Shown here: one piece after another, positions 11,937-22,419 of the stretch | How the letters are laid out: every line of letters starts with the position of its first letter | How positions within the stretch are numbered: position 1 is the stretch's first letter | Source of the DNA: Talinum fruticosum | Lineage: Eukaryota; Streptophyta; Magnoliopsida; Caryophyllales; Talinaceae | NCBI GenBank assembly: GCA_021018815.1 | Contig: JAITYX010000085.1 | Span: forward strand, 434,001-498,000 | DNA: 64,000 bases | Reading direction: 5' to 3' | Program-made: the position numbers and the translations under genes | The notes under the pieces: generated by a model | What the model was told of the DNA's origin: nothing | The model's database searches: none | The model's input: the letters and a program-made list of their open reading frames with translations, nothing else

Positions 11937-14870
11937 TATTCCCAGTTTGATTTTGTGTAGGCAGAATTCTAGGTATAAGGGCTATCGGACCATGCTCCTA
12001 TACTTTTAGCATTTCCTAAATGCCCTAGAAGTGCTAGTGCATTCAAATATTGTGGTATGTGGAGTCAAGACTCACAATCCACTAGCATTGTGCAAAAGAG
12101 TATGTTGGAAAGAACAGGTATATAAAAAATGGCTAAAGTTAGATGAATTCTAAAAGGACTGAAAAAGCCTTTGAAGATGTTGAATAAAGACAAGTATGCA
12201 TATATACATAATCAAGTGGATATTGCAAGAACAAAACGAGAGCGAGATCCAAGCAAGCACTATCACACAGGTCCTAGGAGACAGATTTACAACAAGAGGA
12301 GAATAGGCTGAGGGCTAAATATGTTGCAATACTTCAGTCATCCATGGTACTCAAGAAGCACAGACAAATCAAATTGGACTCAGTTGGGAAACCAATGCAA
12401 TAAATTCTTTTTGAAACTCGTGAAAACGAGAAAGATGGCTAACTTCATATATATTATCATTGATCAAGAATGGAGAAGGATAGAGGGATTTGAAGAGTTG
12501 CAAAAGTTATGGTAAAATATTACCAAGAGTTGTTAGGAGGCTAAGTGAAAGACAGGAGAAGGATTAATGCCAGGCATATTTGAGCAAGGGAAAACTTTGA
12601 GTATTGAGCAACAAATAGACATTCAGTGATAACGATATAAGACAGTAATATTCAATATACCGGATGAGAAATCCCTGGACAAGATGGGTTCAATAGTGGG
12701 TTTTTCAAGGCTAGTTAGGAAACTATTGGACAACTAATGTGTGAGACAGTCCAAGAATTTTTCATATAAGGAAATATGCATATGGCATGGAATACAACAA
12801 ACTTTGTAACATTACCCAAAATTCCTAATCCTCAAACTACTTGGTGATTTCGAGGCCAATATCATGTTGCAACATGATATGCAAATGTGTGTCTAAATTG
12901 CTATGTGACGAGGCTTAGTACGGTTATGCCAAGCATTGTGCACCAAAGCCGGGGCATTTGTGAAGGGAATGGAACTTCTTTATAATGTGCTCGAATGCCA
13001 AGAGATTGCAAAGGCACATAAAAGGAAAAACCTATCACCTAGATTCTTATTCAAGATAGATATGAAGAAATCATGTGACTCCGTGCATCGGTGCTTAGAT
13101 TAAAAAGCCATTGAATTATATCTGAATGTCAAAAATATCACTAATTAATTTGATGATCAATGATTGCCACTAAATTAGTTATTACGGGGTCCAAAATACC
13201 ACTCGTATCTCATTTTATCCGTTCCTACATCACCGATCTTGTGACACATGTACGAACAAAATTTAATCAGCGGTATTTTTAGGTTAATAATTATTCCAGT
13301 AGCAATCGTTGATCATCAAATTAATTAGTGACATTTTTGACATTCCGAAATAATTTAATGGCATTTTAATCCGAGCACTCCTCCGTGCACTCGGGAGTTC
13401 ATAAAGAAGGTATTGCAAGGACTTAAACTTCCAACTGAGTTTATCAAATGGGTGATGGCCTATGTTACTACACTTATATTCTCTATTATTTTGAATGGAA
13501 GTACTCATGGTTTCTTTAGGGGGAGAGGCCTCGGACAGGGGGATCCCCTATCACCCTTGCTATTTGTGCTCACTATAGAATATCCATCAATAACACTCTC
13601 CAAAGCTGCACAAAACTCGGAGTTTAGGTATCATCCAAAATGCCAAAAACTCAAACTCACTCACCTAATGTTTGCTAATGATTTGATTATCTTCATTTCA
13701 GCCATAAAGAAGACTATGAACATTTTAATGCTAGCTATGAGAAAGTTCGAACTACCACAAGAGGCATAGAAACAAAATTTGCTAATGAGTACTGGCTTTA
13801 TCGAGGGAAAATTTCCTGTCAAATATTTGGAGATACCTATTACGGTTGGTAGACTTGACAAAATGGACTCGCAGGTTGATAGTAGACAAGATAACTACAA
13901 AAATGCAATGCTTGGAAAGCTAGGAACATGTCATATGCACGAGTACTGAAGCTAATCAACTTAGTACTTATAGGATTATACAATTTTTGGGCTTCGAGTA
14001 TTCATATTGCCACAAGAGGTGATCAAACAAGTAAATCACCGAGTACAGGAACTTCTTGTGGGGAGGGGGGCTACAGAGGAGTTTAAAAGAGTGCCAAATC
14101 TTTCTTGGGCGGACACATACAAGCCAAAGTCCTATGGACGAGTAGGTGTGAGGAGCTTGAAAGTGTGGAATGAAACATGTGTAGCCAAACTTGTTTGGGA
14201 AATAGTAAAGAAGAAAAATTGTTTATGGGTAAAGTGGGTAAATGAAAGATACATACAGCACAAAGGATGGTGGGTATATACTCCCCAAGGAGATGTATGC
14301 TGGTATTGGAGAAAAATTTATAATACAAAACAATAAGTAGAAATGGAACAAAGGGAGCAATAATGCATACTTAGTTAAATCCAGTTATACATGGAGACTC
14401 GCACTGGGTGGGTAAACTATATGGGCAAGATTTGTACTTTCTAGAATGAATATGCCTAGACATACATTTACATATTGGCCGTTAATGCACAAGAAATTGC
14501 CCACTCGATGTTGACTAGCTAAATTTCAACCAAACATATACACAAAGTGTTGGTTGTACAATGATTACATTGAAACTATAAAACACCTCTTTCGTGAATG
14601 TGAGATGATAAGTAACTTGAGAAGAGAAATTGCCAAGTGGATTAGAGTACCTAATGAGGGGGCAAACTTATGGCAATTGCTGGACAAATACACAACATGA
14701 AAGGGGAAAAATGTGTGAAACAACTCGTAGGGGCAGGGGTAACAATAATGATATATCGATATAGAGAAACAGAAACCAAAATGTGTTCAAAAATACAAGA
14801 TGCTATGGGATTGATGACGGTAATACAAGAGCGAGATCCGACAAAGAGTGTTGTTTTTTACATCTAGATC
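11937..14870 (+). pseudogene. L1 ORF2, endonuclease C-terminus, reverse transcriptase and zf-RVT region
   Basis: The part just right of the inserted LTR element restores the endonuclease end (GLSDHAPILL). Reverse-transcriptase blocks follow: an IPDEKS-type block near 12.66 kb, FKIDMKKS..DSVH (motif A region, about 13.05-13.09 kb), GLGQGDPLSPLLF (13530-13569) and the catalytic C motif FANDLIIF (about 13672-13695). The usual FADD is FAND here, so a catalytic aspartate is lost. The 14007-14336 frame (WADTYKP...WNETCVAKLVW) and the following YWPLMHKKLPTRC region match the part after RT in plant L1s, including a zf-RVT-like cysteine block. Frames change many times. Confidence 0.8.
13091..13378. 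mobile_element. Mutator-like MITE with long terminal inverted repeats
   Basis: The left end GTGCTTAGATTAAAAAGCC and the inverted right end GTGCTCGGATTAAAATGCC begin inverted repeats of roughly 80 bp that continue through a TCACTAATTAATTTGATGATC block. The 288-bp element interrupts L1 reverse-transcriptase coding sequence. The flanks carry CTCCGTGCATCG (left) and CTCCGTGCACTCG (right), a target duplication of about 10-12 bp. Long TIRs and a 9-12-bp TSD point to a non-autonomous Mutator-like element. Two extra bases sit between element end and TSD on the right. Confidence 0.7.
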
Positions 14871-15030
14871 AGGAAAAATACAAGAAATGTATAGATATAG
14901 TGTTTATGTAAATACGGATGAGGATACACTCTAAGTGAAAAACCAAAAACGGATGAATATTGTAAAGGCCAAAAAGGCCTAAGATGTAGTTTGGTAATGA
15001 ATACAAATACTAAATTCATACCAAAAAAAA

Positions 15031-15043
15031 AATGAACAAGGCA
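15031..15043. repeat. 3' target-site duplication of the L1 element
   Basis: AATGAACAAGGCA follows the poly(A) run at 15023-15030 and matches 6885-6897 with one difference. Confidence 0.8.
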
Positions 15044-15218
15044 CTTTGTACCCAAATGATGAATGAAAATCCCAAGAAAGAAGACAACCGATACGCTCGG
15101 CCACTCGTGGTCGTGACATGGTGTAGACTTATCACGGAGAGTCCTCTAGGGAGACCAAAAGAGGTAGATCATGAGGGAGACGATGCTACCTATTGCTGGT
15201 AATTTCCCACCACCTTGA
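15044..15218. other. Non-coding interval right of the LINE
   Basis: This short AT-balanced stretch should be the continuation of the sequence interrupted by the LINE at 6884. I see no gene, promoter or repeat motif in it. Confidence 0.4.
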
Positions 15219-15640
15219 AGGTAATGTTATTGAAATTGCAATTCACATTGTAGAATTGTACGATCCTACGATCCGAAAATGGTTGAATGATCCAACTCGT
15301 ACTAGGATTGTTGCCTCATCGGAATCGTACCGAGGATCGGACTAGGATCAGTCATAATTGTTAGAATCATACTAGAATCATTAGGACTGTTTAGATCCTA
15401 ATTTGTATTTTATCATATTAAAATAGGTTAAGATCGTATCGTAATCAATTAGAATTGTACTAAATTCGTTTAGAATCGCATTATCGATGGGATTTGTTTG
15501 ACCTTTTTGACTTTATTATTTTTAAAGTAAATATATAGTTATAAATGATAATTTTACTTTGTTCTTAGAATCTTATGATCCTAAAATCCGGATCCCAAGT
15601 CCGCCCCAAGTAACCCTAACTAGAATCTTAATTATGACAA
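15219..15640. mobile_element. Possible non-autonomous hAT-like element
   Basis: The interval contains many GATCGTACGATCC- and GAATCGTA-like words in both directions. Its ends are imperfectly inverted (GTAATGTTATTGAAATTG on the left; inverted right end GTTGTCATAATTAAGATT). CCTTGAAG and CCTTGCTA lie outside the two ends and could be a degraded 8-bp TSD with five matches. It appears to interrupt or abut the gag remnant that starts at about 15645. The TIRs are too diverged for a firm call. Confidence 0.35.
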
Positions 15641-16560
15641 CCTTGCTAGAAGGCAGTCTTATAACAGTGGTTTCATGGCCTTCCCCATGGGAGTATTTTC
15701 TCTTTTGAAGAATTATATAGAAGTTAGTGGGACAATTTGTTGTAAGTTGTCGATAAAAGAGAACATCATTGATCTCTCTAAAGGAAAGAATGAACTCGAA
15801 GGACTATGTTTGAAGGCTCTATAGAGAAGTTGTCATCATCCTATACTTGCAAGATAGAGTCGCTTGCATCACCTTCCTCAATTGACTCAAAGGTAAAATA
15901 TTCAAATTCTTCGTAGCCGAGTAGAAGGTATGACCTTTGAAAAAGGCACTTCGAAAAGCAAGAGACTTTATCAAGCCACGTAAATGTGTGCTAAAAGAAT
16001 GTGAAAAAGTCAAGAAAAATAGAGGAGACAAAAAGCCAAATCAAAAGGCTGAAAAGAAACCCAAGGTCAATGACACTAATCATCATTTCAATACTCGACT
16101 TGAGAAGCATCTTGATGAAGATCAATGCTTATCCCACGTTTAAGAGGCCAACTCCTTATAACAGCTCCGTACAAATTGCAGTAATCCTAATACATATTGT
16201 GAGTACTACGAGCAAACAAATATTGTGAGTACAATCAAGTGTTGAAGAAATTGCTCGAGGAGCTTGCAAATAATCGTAAAATTGACTCGCTTCCTTGATA
16301 GAGGTCTAAGAGAAACATAAAGGGAACCATCAAATCTCAAGGACAAATGACAACATGATGAAGACTACCAAGTTCGTTGCTACTATTGTTAGAGTCTTCA
16401 CAGGATGTCTTACTCCATCCTTATGGAAGAATTATTTTGAAGCACCCAACAAGTCAAGACAGCTGGAGTCCTTTTATCCCTAAAGGTGGTAACCATGACC
16501 TTTAGTGAGTAGTACTTAAAGGGAATGGCAACTCCTATGATGACTTAATGGTCATCAAAT
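15641..16560 (+). pseudogene. Tat-type gypsy gag remnant, 5'-truncated
   Basis: In changing frames this region resembles the middle and C-terminal part of Tat-lineage Gag: a block around LISLKERMNSKDYV near 15765-15805 (the usual K/R-rich SLKDY.RRF motif), followed by a lysine-rich stretch at 15937-16090. No N-terminal gag and no 5' LTR are present upstream; the reading starts where the hAT-like element ends. Stops are frequent. The fragment is recognisable mainly because protease, RT and integrase remnants follow in order. Confidence 0.5.
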
Positions 16561-16870
16561 AGAAGATCTATGATGCCATAGTAAGGAGAATCCTTGTAGA
16601 TATGGGAAGTTATGTGGATATTGTCACCATGGAGTGCTTGAGCCAGCTAAAGTACTCGCCTCAAGACCTTATCCCCCTTTCCAATCCTATCCTCGGATTC
16701 GGGGGTAGACGATCCTTCCGTAAGTATGATACACCCTACTTGTTTAAACCGACTGGCCTAGAAACACGGAAGAGGACTTTCTAGTGGTGGATGTTCATTT
16801 GGCATATAATGTCATTGTAGGATATCCAACTCTTTGCAAGATCAAAGCATACAATCACAAAGAACATAGA
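16561..16870 (+). pseudogene. Tat-type gypsy aspartic protease remnant
   Basis: The frame at 16602-16784 reads DMGSYVDIVTMECLSQL and then LIPLSNPILGFGG. This matches the plant gypsy protease pattern in which a catalytic D-x-G-S is followed by DI and, about 25 residues on, by L.GF.G. After a frame change it continues as FLVVDVHLAYNVIVG, the usual end of the domain. The protease would cut the Gag-Pol polyprotein. The frame breaks show it is not functional. Confidence 0.65.
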
Positions 16871-17059
16871 AGACATTTAACTCATACGTTTAGAAAGAAA
16901 ATGTCCTAAGCACTCTATAGAACTCGGGAAAGACATATGACGAGGGATCAAGGAAGACCTTATCCAAATCCAAAGGAAGTATAAGGAGATCTTCACCTTC
17001 GGACCTAAGGAGATGTGGGATTGATTCTCAAAATCATAGAGCACTAGTTGAATGTGGAT

Positions 17060-17900
17060 CCCTTCTATAATCCACCTATCAAAATGCGGATACATTTGGG
17101 GGAAGAATGTAGCATCATTGTGGCTGAAGTAATTAGGATGTCTGTTGGACGTCGGGTTCATACGGGAGTACAAATACGCCAAGTGGACTACCAATGTGGT
17201 CGTGGTTAAGAAGGCAAACCGAACATAGAGAATCTGCATTTATTTTACAAACCTAAACAAGGTGTGCCCCAAGGATATATATCCCTTGCCAAAAATCGAC
17301 AAATTTGTAGACGTTACCATGGGGCACACCCTTTCGACATGTTTTCTTAGGGTACCATCAATTCCTCTAAGGAAGACCAAGAAAAACAACTTTTATCTCT
17401 GACCAAGGCTTGTTTCTTTATAATGTCATGCCTTTTACCCTTAGGAATGTTGAGGCAACTTACCAAAGATTGGTGACTGTGTTAGCGCACCTTATGGTAA
17501 GAACTGTGGAAGTTTATGTTGGCAACATGATCGTCAAACACAAGAAAGATTTAGACCTTATTGCTAACCTTAATAGGACATTTAAAGTTTTGGGGCTGAA
17601 AGTACTATACTATGCTTAGTCCCAAGAACTATGTGATTGGGGTCAAGTCGTGCAAGTTCCTCCATGTAGGATAAACTAACGACGGATAAAACTCAACCCC
17701 GATAAGATCTAATCCCTCTTGAACACGAGGTCCCCTCGAAACATCAATGAAGTACATAAACTCATTGGGTGTGGTTGCCCTTAGAAGGTTTATATCATGG
17801 ACAATGAAGAAATGCCAACCGTTTTTCAAAGTTTATAAGAAAAAGAAAAGTTCCAAGTGAACACCGAGGTAAAAGACACTTTTGACAATCTCAAGTCCTA
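17060..17900 (+). pseudogene. Tat-type gypsy reverse transcriptase remnant
   Basis: Pieces in several frames match gypsy RT in order: a REYKYAKWTTNVVVVKK block (about 17165-17215), a CP.DIYPLPKID block near 17265-17300, YNVMPFTLRN.EATYQRLV (17420-17475) and VEVYVGNMIVKHKKD (17507-17551). The last should contain the catalytic YVDD; here it reads YVGN, so both aspartates are gone. The sequence then continues toward the RT thumb and connection with further frame changes. Confidence 0.7.
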
Positions 17901-18720
17901 TCTAGCACACCTACCTAGAATTGCGAGCCCGATCCAAGGTGAGCCTTTGCTCTTATACTTGGTCATTTCAATCAAACTATTAGTGTCATCTTACTAGTGA
18001 AACGAGATAAGGATCGGACTCCCATGTATTACTTAAATTGTGCTTTGGTAAAAGTAGAGCTAAGGTACCCACCAATTGAGAAATTTTCCTATGCACTTCT
18101 CTTGGCTAGCTGACATTTGTGCCCTTTGATTTGCATAAAGTAATGGTCTTAACCGACCAACTACTGAAGAATGTCATGCAAAAACTTAAAAGTCCCCGAA
18201 GAATACTCAAATGGGCCATATAATTTGGTGTTATATGGCTTGGAATTCGAACTTCACCGAGTAATCAAGGCAAGATCTCTAACAAACTTTATAGTGGAAT
18301 GCTCTTACTGTGTAGATTGATAATCAAGTGCAACCACCTTAAAATTTCTCTTGGACACTATATGTCGACATCTCCCTCAACAAAGATAGAAGTGGTGCTA
18401 GATTGATAATCATCACCCCTACATAGTAGAGGCATGACCGCGCCCTCAAGTTTATGTTCAAGGAATCCAATAACAAAGCCAAATACGAGGGCCTCATTAC
18501 TGGTATCGAAACTTTGCTATGCCTCAAGAGACAACTTTGTTAAGGCTTACTCGACTCCCAATTGGTGGTAAGTCAACTTACTCGGAAAATATAAGGCTAA
18601 GATCAAAAATATGATAGCTTACTTGAGGAGAGTTAAGGAAGTTTCCGCTCAAATTCAACACTTTGAGATCATTCAAGTGCCTCTATTGGAGCAAAAATAA
18701 GATAGCGCTTTATCCAAGCT
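17901..18720 (+). pseudogene. Tat-type gypsy RNase H remnant
   Basis: Near 18355-18390 the frame WTLYVDISLNKDRSGA keeps the RNase H entry motif (YVDGS...GSG) with its first catalytic aspartate. Near 18455-18500 FKESNNKAKYEGLITG corresponds to the NNxAEYEAL motif, and the catalytic glutamate is a lysine. Frameshifts separate the two motifs. In the intact element this domain degrades the RNA strand during reverse transcription. Confidence 0.6.
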
Positions 18721-18899
18721 CTTAAGTTCCTCCTTCGATGGCCAAACCTATCAAATTTAATGGGAAGTTCTCAAGGAAAGTAGCATTGAAGCCACGAATC
18801 TCATGTGGTTGGATAGGAGTAAATATTAGGTTGATATGGATTAAGTATTTACCAAATGGAGAACAACCGCAAGGTGAGAAAGAGGCATAATGTATCAAG

Positions 18900-20050
18900 A
18901 AGAATTTCAAATTATTCGGACTCCACAAAAGAATTATCTATAAACTAGATTACCGCAGTCCTTTAGTTAGATGCATGACCCCAAAGTTAAAGGAGAAAGT
19001 ACTTGAAGAAATCCATGAGGGAATTTGTAGCTCCCACATCGGAGGAAGAGCTCTTCCTGTAAAGGTCGACACTACATACAAGTGTACTATTGGCCTTCTT
19101 TATGGGAAGATGCAATAAGCTTGGTGAAAAAATGCACAAGTGCCAAAAGTTCACGTATATCTCCAGGAAGCCCTCCACCAAGCTTACTCGATACTTTCTC
19201 TTCTACTCTTTTCCAAGTAGCAATGGACACCCTTAGTTCTTTATCCCATGTATACCAAACAACCCCGATACCTCTTCATGGTTGTCGACCACTTCACTAA
19301 GTGGGTTAATGTCAAGGTTGTGGCACTCATCACCTTTAACGAAGTCAAAACGTTCATTTTGAAGAATATCATTACAAGATTTGGAGTGCCAAGAGCCATG
19401 CTTTTTTTTTACCGTGGACGACAATTTGAGACAAATAAGGTATGCTACAACCTTGAATGTTTGTCAATCTCGCTTCACCGCCATCGCCCACCCAAAAACA
19501 ACTCGGTCAAGCCAAATCGATTAAAAAGATAATCTTTAATGTATTAAAGAAAATTTGGATGACACCAAGGGGAATTGGGCGAATGAGTTACAAGGTATCT
19601 TGTGGCTAATAACGACCACAAAAAAAAAAAAAATCACCATAGGAAAAATACCTTTTATGCTAGTTTATGAATCTAAAACTATTCTACTTCTTGAAGTTAC
19701 TTTTCATACTCACGGCCTTACTACTTTTCAAGGAGAATTAAACAACTTGGCTCTATTGGAGGCCCTCGACCTACTTCCAATGGTAAAAGGAGATAGTTAC
19801 CTTTGAGGACTTATAACTAAGCTCATGATGGTGAGAATATACAATGGTGTGGGAAGCCGCTTTAGATTCGAGATTTGGTTCTAAAGGAAAACTAAATTCA
19901 TTGGAAAATCGGCGCAGAATGGAAAGCTAACCATAAACTTAGAAGTACCTAACATCATCCATGTAGAAGTTAATTGGAGTACATTCGGATTAGCGGCTCT
20001 CAAAGGGTTAAACATTCTAAGAACCTTACACAAATGACAATTTGAAGAAG
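18900..20050 (+). pseudogene. Tat-type gypsy integrase remnant
   Basis: The zinc-binding N-terminus survives as YYWPSLWEDAISLVKKC (about 19085-19135). The core begins at RYLFMVVDHFTKWVNVKVV (19263-19319), which holds the first catalytic aspartate, and continues through TRFGVPRA..FFYRGRQFE; the aspartate of the usual SDNGRQF motif is lost. GNWANELQGILWL and TIGKIPFMLVYESK (19570-19670) match the C-terminal core. A chromodomain is not evident, in keeping with Tat elements. The domain ends in degraded sequence by about 20050. Confidence 0.7.
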
Positions 20051-20985
20051 TATTCCATCAAGGTGCTTCAAGTGCCCTAGTAAATAGGAGTTCCCTTCTT
20101 TAAGGACTCATTATCTTTATTTCTACTACTTATGCTATAAAGGACTCATTATCTAGTGTGTATTACCCTTATTAGTGATCCATCTAGCCCATAGAAGTAC
20201 AAATTTTATCAAGGAACTATCCATGTTTAAGTTTCCTTTCTAAAGCACTCAACAACAGTATAAAATCCTCTTTTGTATGGACGTCAATTTTGCTTGTCAA
20301 CACAATGAGCACACGTTTTATGTAATTCATGTATTTTCTTTTCCATTGTTTTTTTTACCTATACCTAGCAGTTTGGGAGCAAGAATGGGAGTAAACATGA
20401 TTCTTAACACAACTAAACCAAGTCGTGAAATTCAAAAGGTTAATACAAACCCCAATGATGAAAAATTTGAAACTCAAGCAACAACTAAATATGCCCGAGA
20501 GAAAGCAAATTTGTAGATAAGCAATATAGTAAACAAAGGCCAAGTGAAAGTTAGGCATGTAGATAAGCAATATCAATGGCATGTGGACAAAGTGACAAGC
20601 ATATTAAAGGAGCATCACAACCATATGATGGCCCAAAATAAGAATATTGACAGTTGATAGGAGAATAAAGAACTCAAGTCTACCCATTATATCATGGCCG
20701 TCCATTCATCCTTAAGAACACCTTCCTCATGCCCCTTCATGAAGTTTCGATCTTCCAAATGCAATGTATGAGGGACCGACCTATCTAATAAGGTCCCAAG
20801 AAGTTGACAGATTAAGTGAGACTTATAAGGATAAAGTTATCTAAGACAAAAATTGGGGAAAAGACCATATTTCTAGAGAGATAGCCATGATCCCAAGGTG
20901 CATACACCTTTTAGGAGAAAACCCCTTGAATGTAAAAGGGAAGCATACCTCACTCGTAAAGCGAAGATCTTTTAGGGTTATATAT
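20051..20985. other. Non-coding 3' untranslated region of the gypsy remnant
   Basis: No protein similarity is visible. The frame at 20277-20516 is AT-rich and unrecognised. The position between integrase and the tandem arrays at 22.0-23.6 kb suggests the 3' untranslated region of the Tat-type element. Confidence 0.35.
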
Positions 20986-20989
20986 ATAT

Positions 20990-21215
20990 ATATAGTCGAG
21001 GAGGCTAGTGGCGTGATGGCCACTAGTTCTATCCTCCACCCAGCCCACCCGAGTTCGAATTTGGGTGGGAGCAATATTGCTCATTTGTGAGGATATTGTG
21101 TGGTGGAGGTTAATGGGCTTGACACTCCCCTATCCCCTGACTTGTTAAGCCTGTTGGGCTTTCCCCGAGATAGGGGTCCAACGGGTGACCTTGGGAACAC
21201 TAGTTAAGCGATGAA
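20990..21215 (+). mobile_element. tRNA-derived SINE
   Basis: A pol III A-box-like motif TGGCGTGATGG near 21008-21018 is followed about 40 bp later by a B-box-like AGTTCGAATTT near 21050-21060, the spacing of a tRNA-derived promoter. The downstream body (GTGGTGGAGGTTAATGGGC...) is the kind of tRNA-unrelated tail seen in plant SINEs. The 3' end is uncertain and I could not confirm a target-site duplication. Confidence 0.5.
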
Positions 21216-21309
21216 CCACTTCAAAAACATTCCAAGGTCAATGCCCTGGGCCGCAAGTAATAGACTCAAAATGACCATAATGAAAGTGATCCCAAGCAAG
21301 GGGTTACCA

Positions 21310-21364
21310 AAAAAAAAAAGGAAGAAGAAGAAGAAGAAGAAGAAGAAGAAGAAGAAGAAGAAGA
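21310..21364 (+). repeat. Poly(A) and (GAA)n microsatellite
   Basis: A run of about ten A is followed by some 14 units of GAA/AAG. The lysine-rich frame spanning it (21211-21417) is created by the repeat and is not a gene. Confidence 0.9.
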
Positions 21365-21429
21365 ACCCTATTAGAGCATTCTACCTTTTAGGGGCTAACA
21401 TCGTATTTATCTATTGAGTGACATCCTCT

Positions 21430-21784
21430 AAAAGTTGTTTATTGACACCAAATTGGGGGAACACAAGGAATTAACATGTATACAAAATCAAAACTTTGAC
21501 ACAATCGAAAGCACCTTATTGTCACCAAATTGTCGACATTTTTCACCTAGCGGAGAGTCGATATTTTTCCTCGCTCCAAGTGGAGAGTTGAAATATATTT
21601 AGCTAATGCAAGTTTGCCTTTTTTCCTCCAAAATAAGGCTAATATTCTTTGACCAAAGGAGTTGGGGTCAACATTTCTTTGCTCCAAAAAGGATCAATAT
21701 TTTTGATCTAATGGAGTCGCATTTCTTCTTGTGGTAAAAGACCAAGTTACTCACTATATTTTATTGGAAATGAAAAAAATTAAT
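21430..21784. other. Non-coding interval with short degenerate repeats
   Basis: Loosely repeated words such as CACCAAATTG, GGAGAGT.GA and AATATTT occur in clusters. No gene is visible. It is probably part of the 3' untranslated region that continues into the arrays at 22.0 kb. Confidence 0.3.
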
Positions 21785-21926
21785 GAAAAATAGAAGAGAA
21801 ACAAAGTAATTAATAAGGACAAACTTGGTAAATAAGTAAGTAATATGGCATTGGAATTGTAAAGTGACAAATATTGTGAAACGAGAAAAGTTAGTTAAAT
21901 TAACATGTATTTTGAAACGGGGAGAG
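21785..21926. mobile_element. Stowaway MITE, partial copy in inverse orientation
   Basis: From about 21805 to 21926 the sequence follows the inverse of the MITE at 5725-5973, including ATGGCATTGGAATTGTAAAGTG and the terminus ACGGGGAGAG followed by TA. The opposite end is not recognisable, so the copy is truncated or diverged on its left. Confidence 0.65.
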
Positions 21927-21979
21927 TAGAAAATAGAGGGAGGGTTCCAATTTGGAAATTGAAGGGAGGGGAACCGGGT

Positions 21980-22290
21980 GTTTTTATATTTTGTTGGGAG
22001 TTTGATAGTTTGTAATTTTTGGAGTTTTTAAGTTAGGTAGTTTTTTAGTTGAGAGTATTTTAGTCTTGAGTTTTTGAGTATAGTAGTTTTTAGTCTAGGG
22101 ATTTTAGTCCGGAGTTTTTGAGTTGTTTAGTTTTTTAGTCATGGATTTTTAGTCGGGAGTTTTTGAGTCGACTAGTTTTTTAGTCATGCGTGTTTAGTTT
22201 TGTGTTTTTGAGTCAGCTAGTTTTTCATTTGATAATATTTTAGTCGTAGATTTTTAAGTTAGCTAATTTTTAAGTCAAGTATTTTCATAA
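21980..22290 (+). repeat. Irregular tandem repeat, GAGTTTTTGAGTC family
   Basis: Six to seven degenerate copies of a T-rich unit built from GAGTTTTTGAGT, TAGTTTTTTAGTC and GGATTTTAGTC recur every 40-50 bp. The strand is strongly T- and G-rich. No coding frame crosses it. Confidence 0.75.
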
Positions 22291-22419
22291 GTCTAGAAGG
22301 ACGGGTCTCTAAAAATACATAAAAATATACTCTTCCGTGACAAAAGTTCTTGAAGTTGCAATTCGCTTTATGAAAATAAAAGGCAAGAGAATCCATACCT
22401 CGAAAAATTAAGTCATATT

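Larger units (their letters stand above)
6898..15030 (+). mobile_element. L1-type LINE, interrupted by two later insertions
   Basis: The element starts just after the 5' TSD, carries ORF1, endonuclease, reverse transcriptase and a C-terminal zf-RVT-like region in order, and ends in a short poly(A) at 15023-15030 followed by the 3' TSD. Removing the LTR element at 8619-11931 and the MITE at 13091-13378 leaves about 4.5 kb, somewhat short for a plant L1, so internal deletions are likely. Many in-frame stops and frameshifts show it is dead. Protein similarity continues across both insertions, which shows that they are younger than the LINE. Confidence 0.85.

Noticed and set aside
16877..17239. 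120-aa minus-strand ORF
   Set aside because: It is antisense to the gypsy protease-RT region and has no similarity of its own.
21211..21417. Lysine-rich small protein
   Set aside because: It is a translation of the (GAA)n microsatellite next to a poly(A) run.
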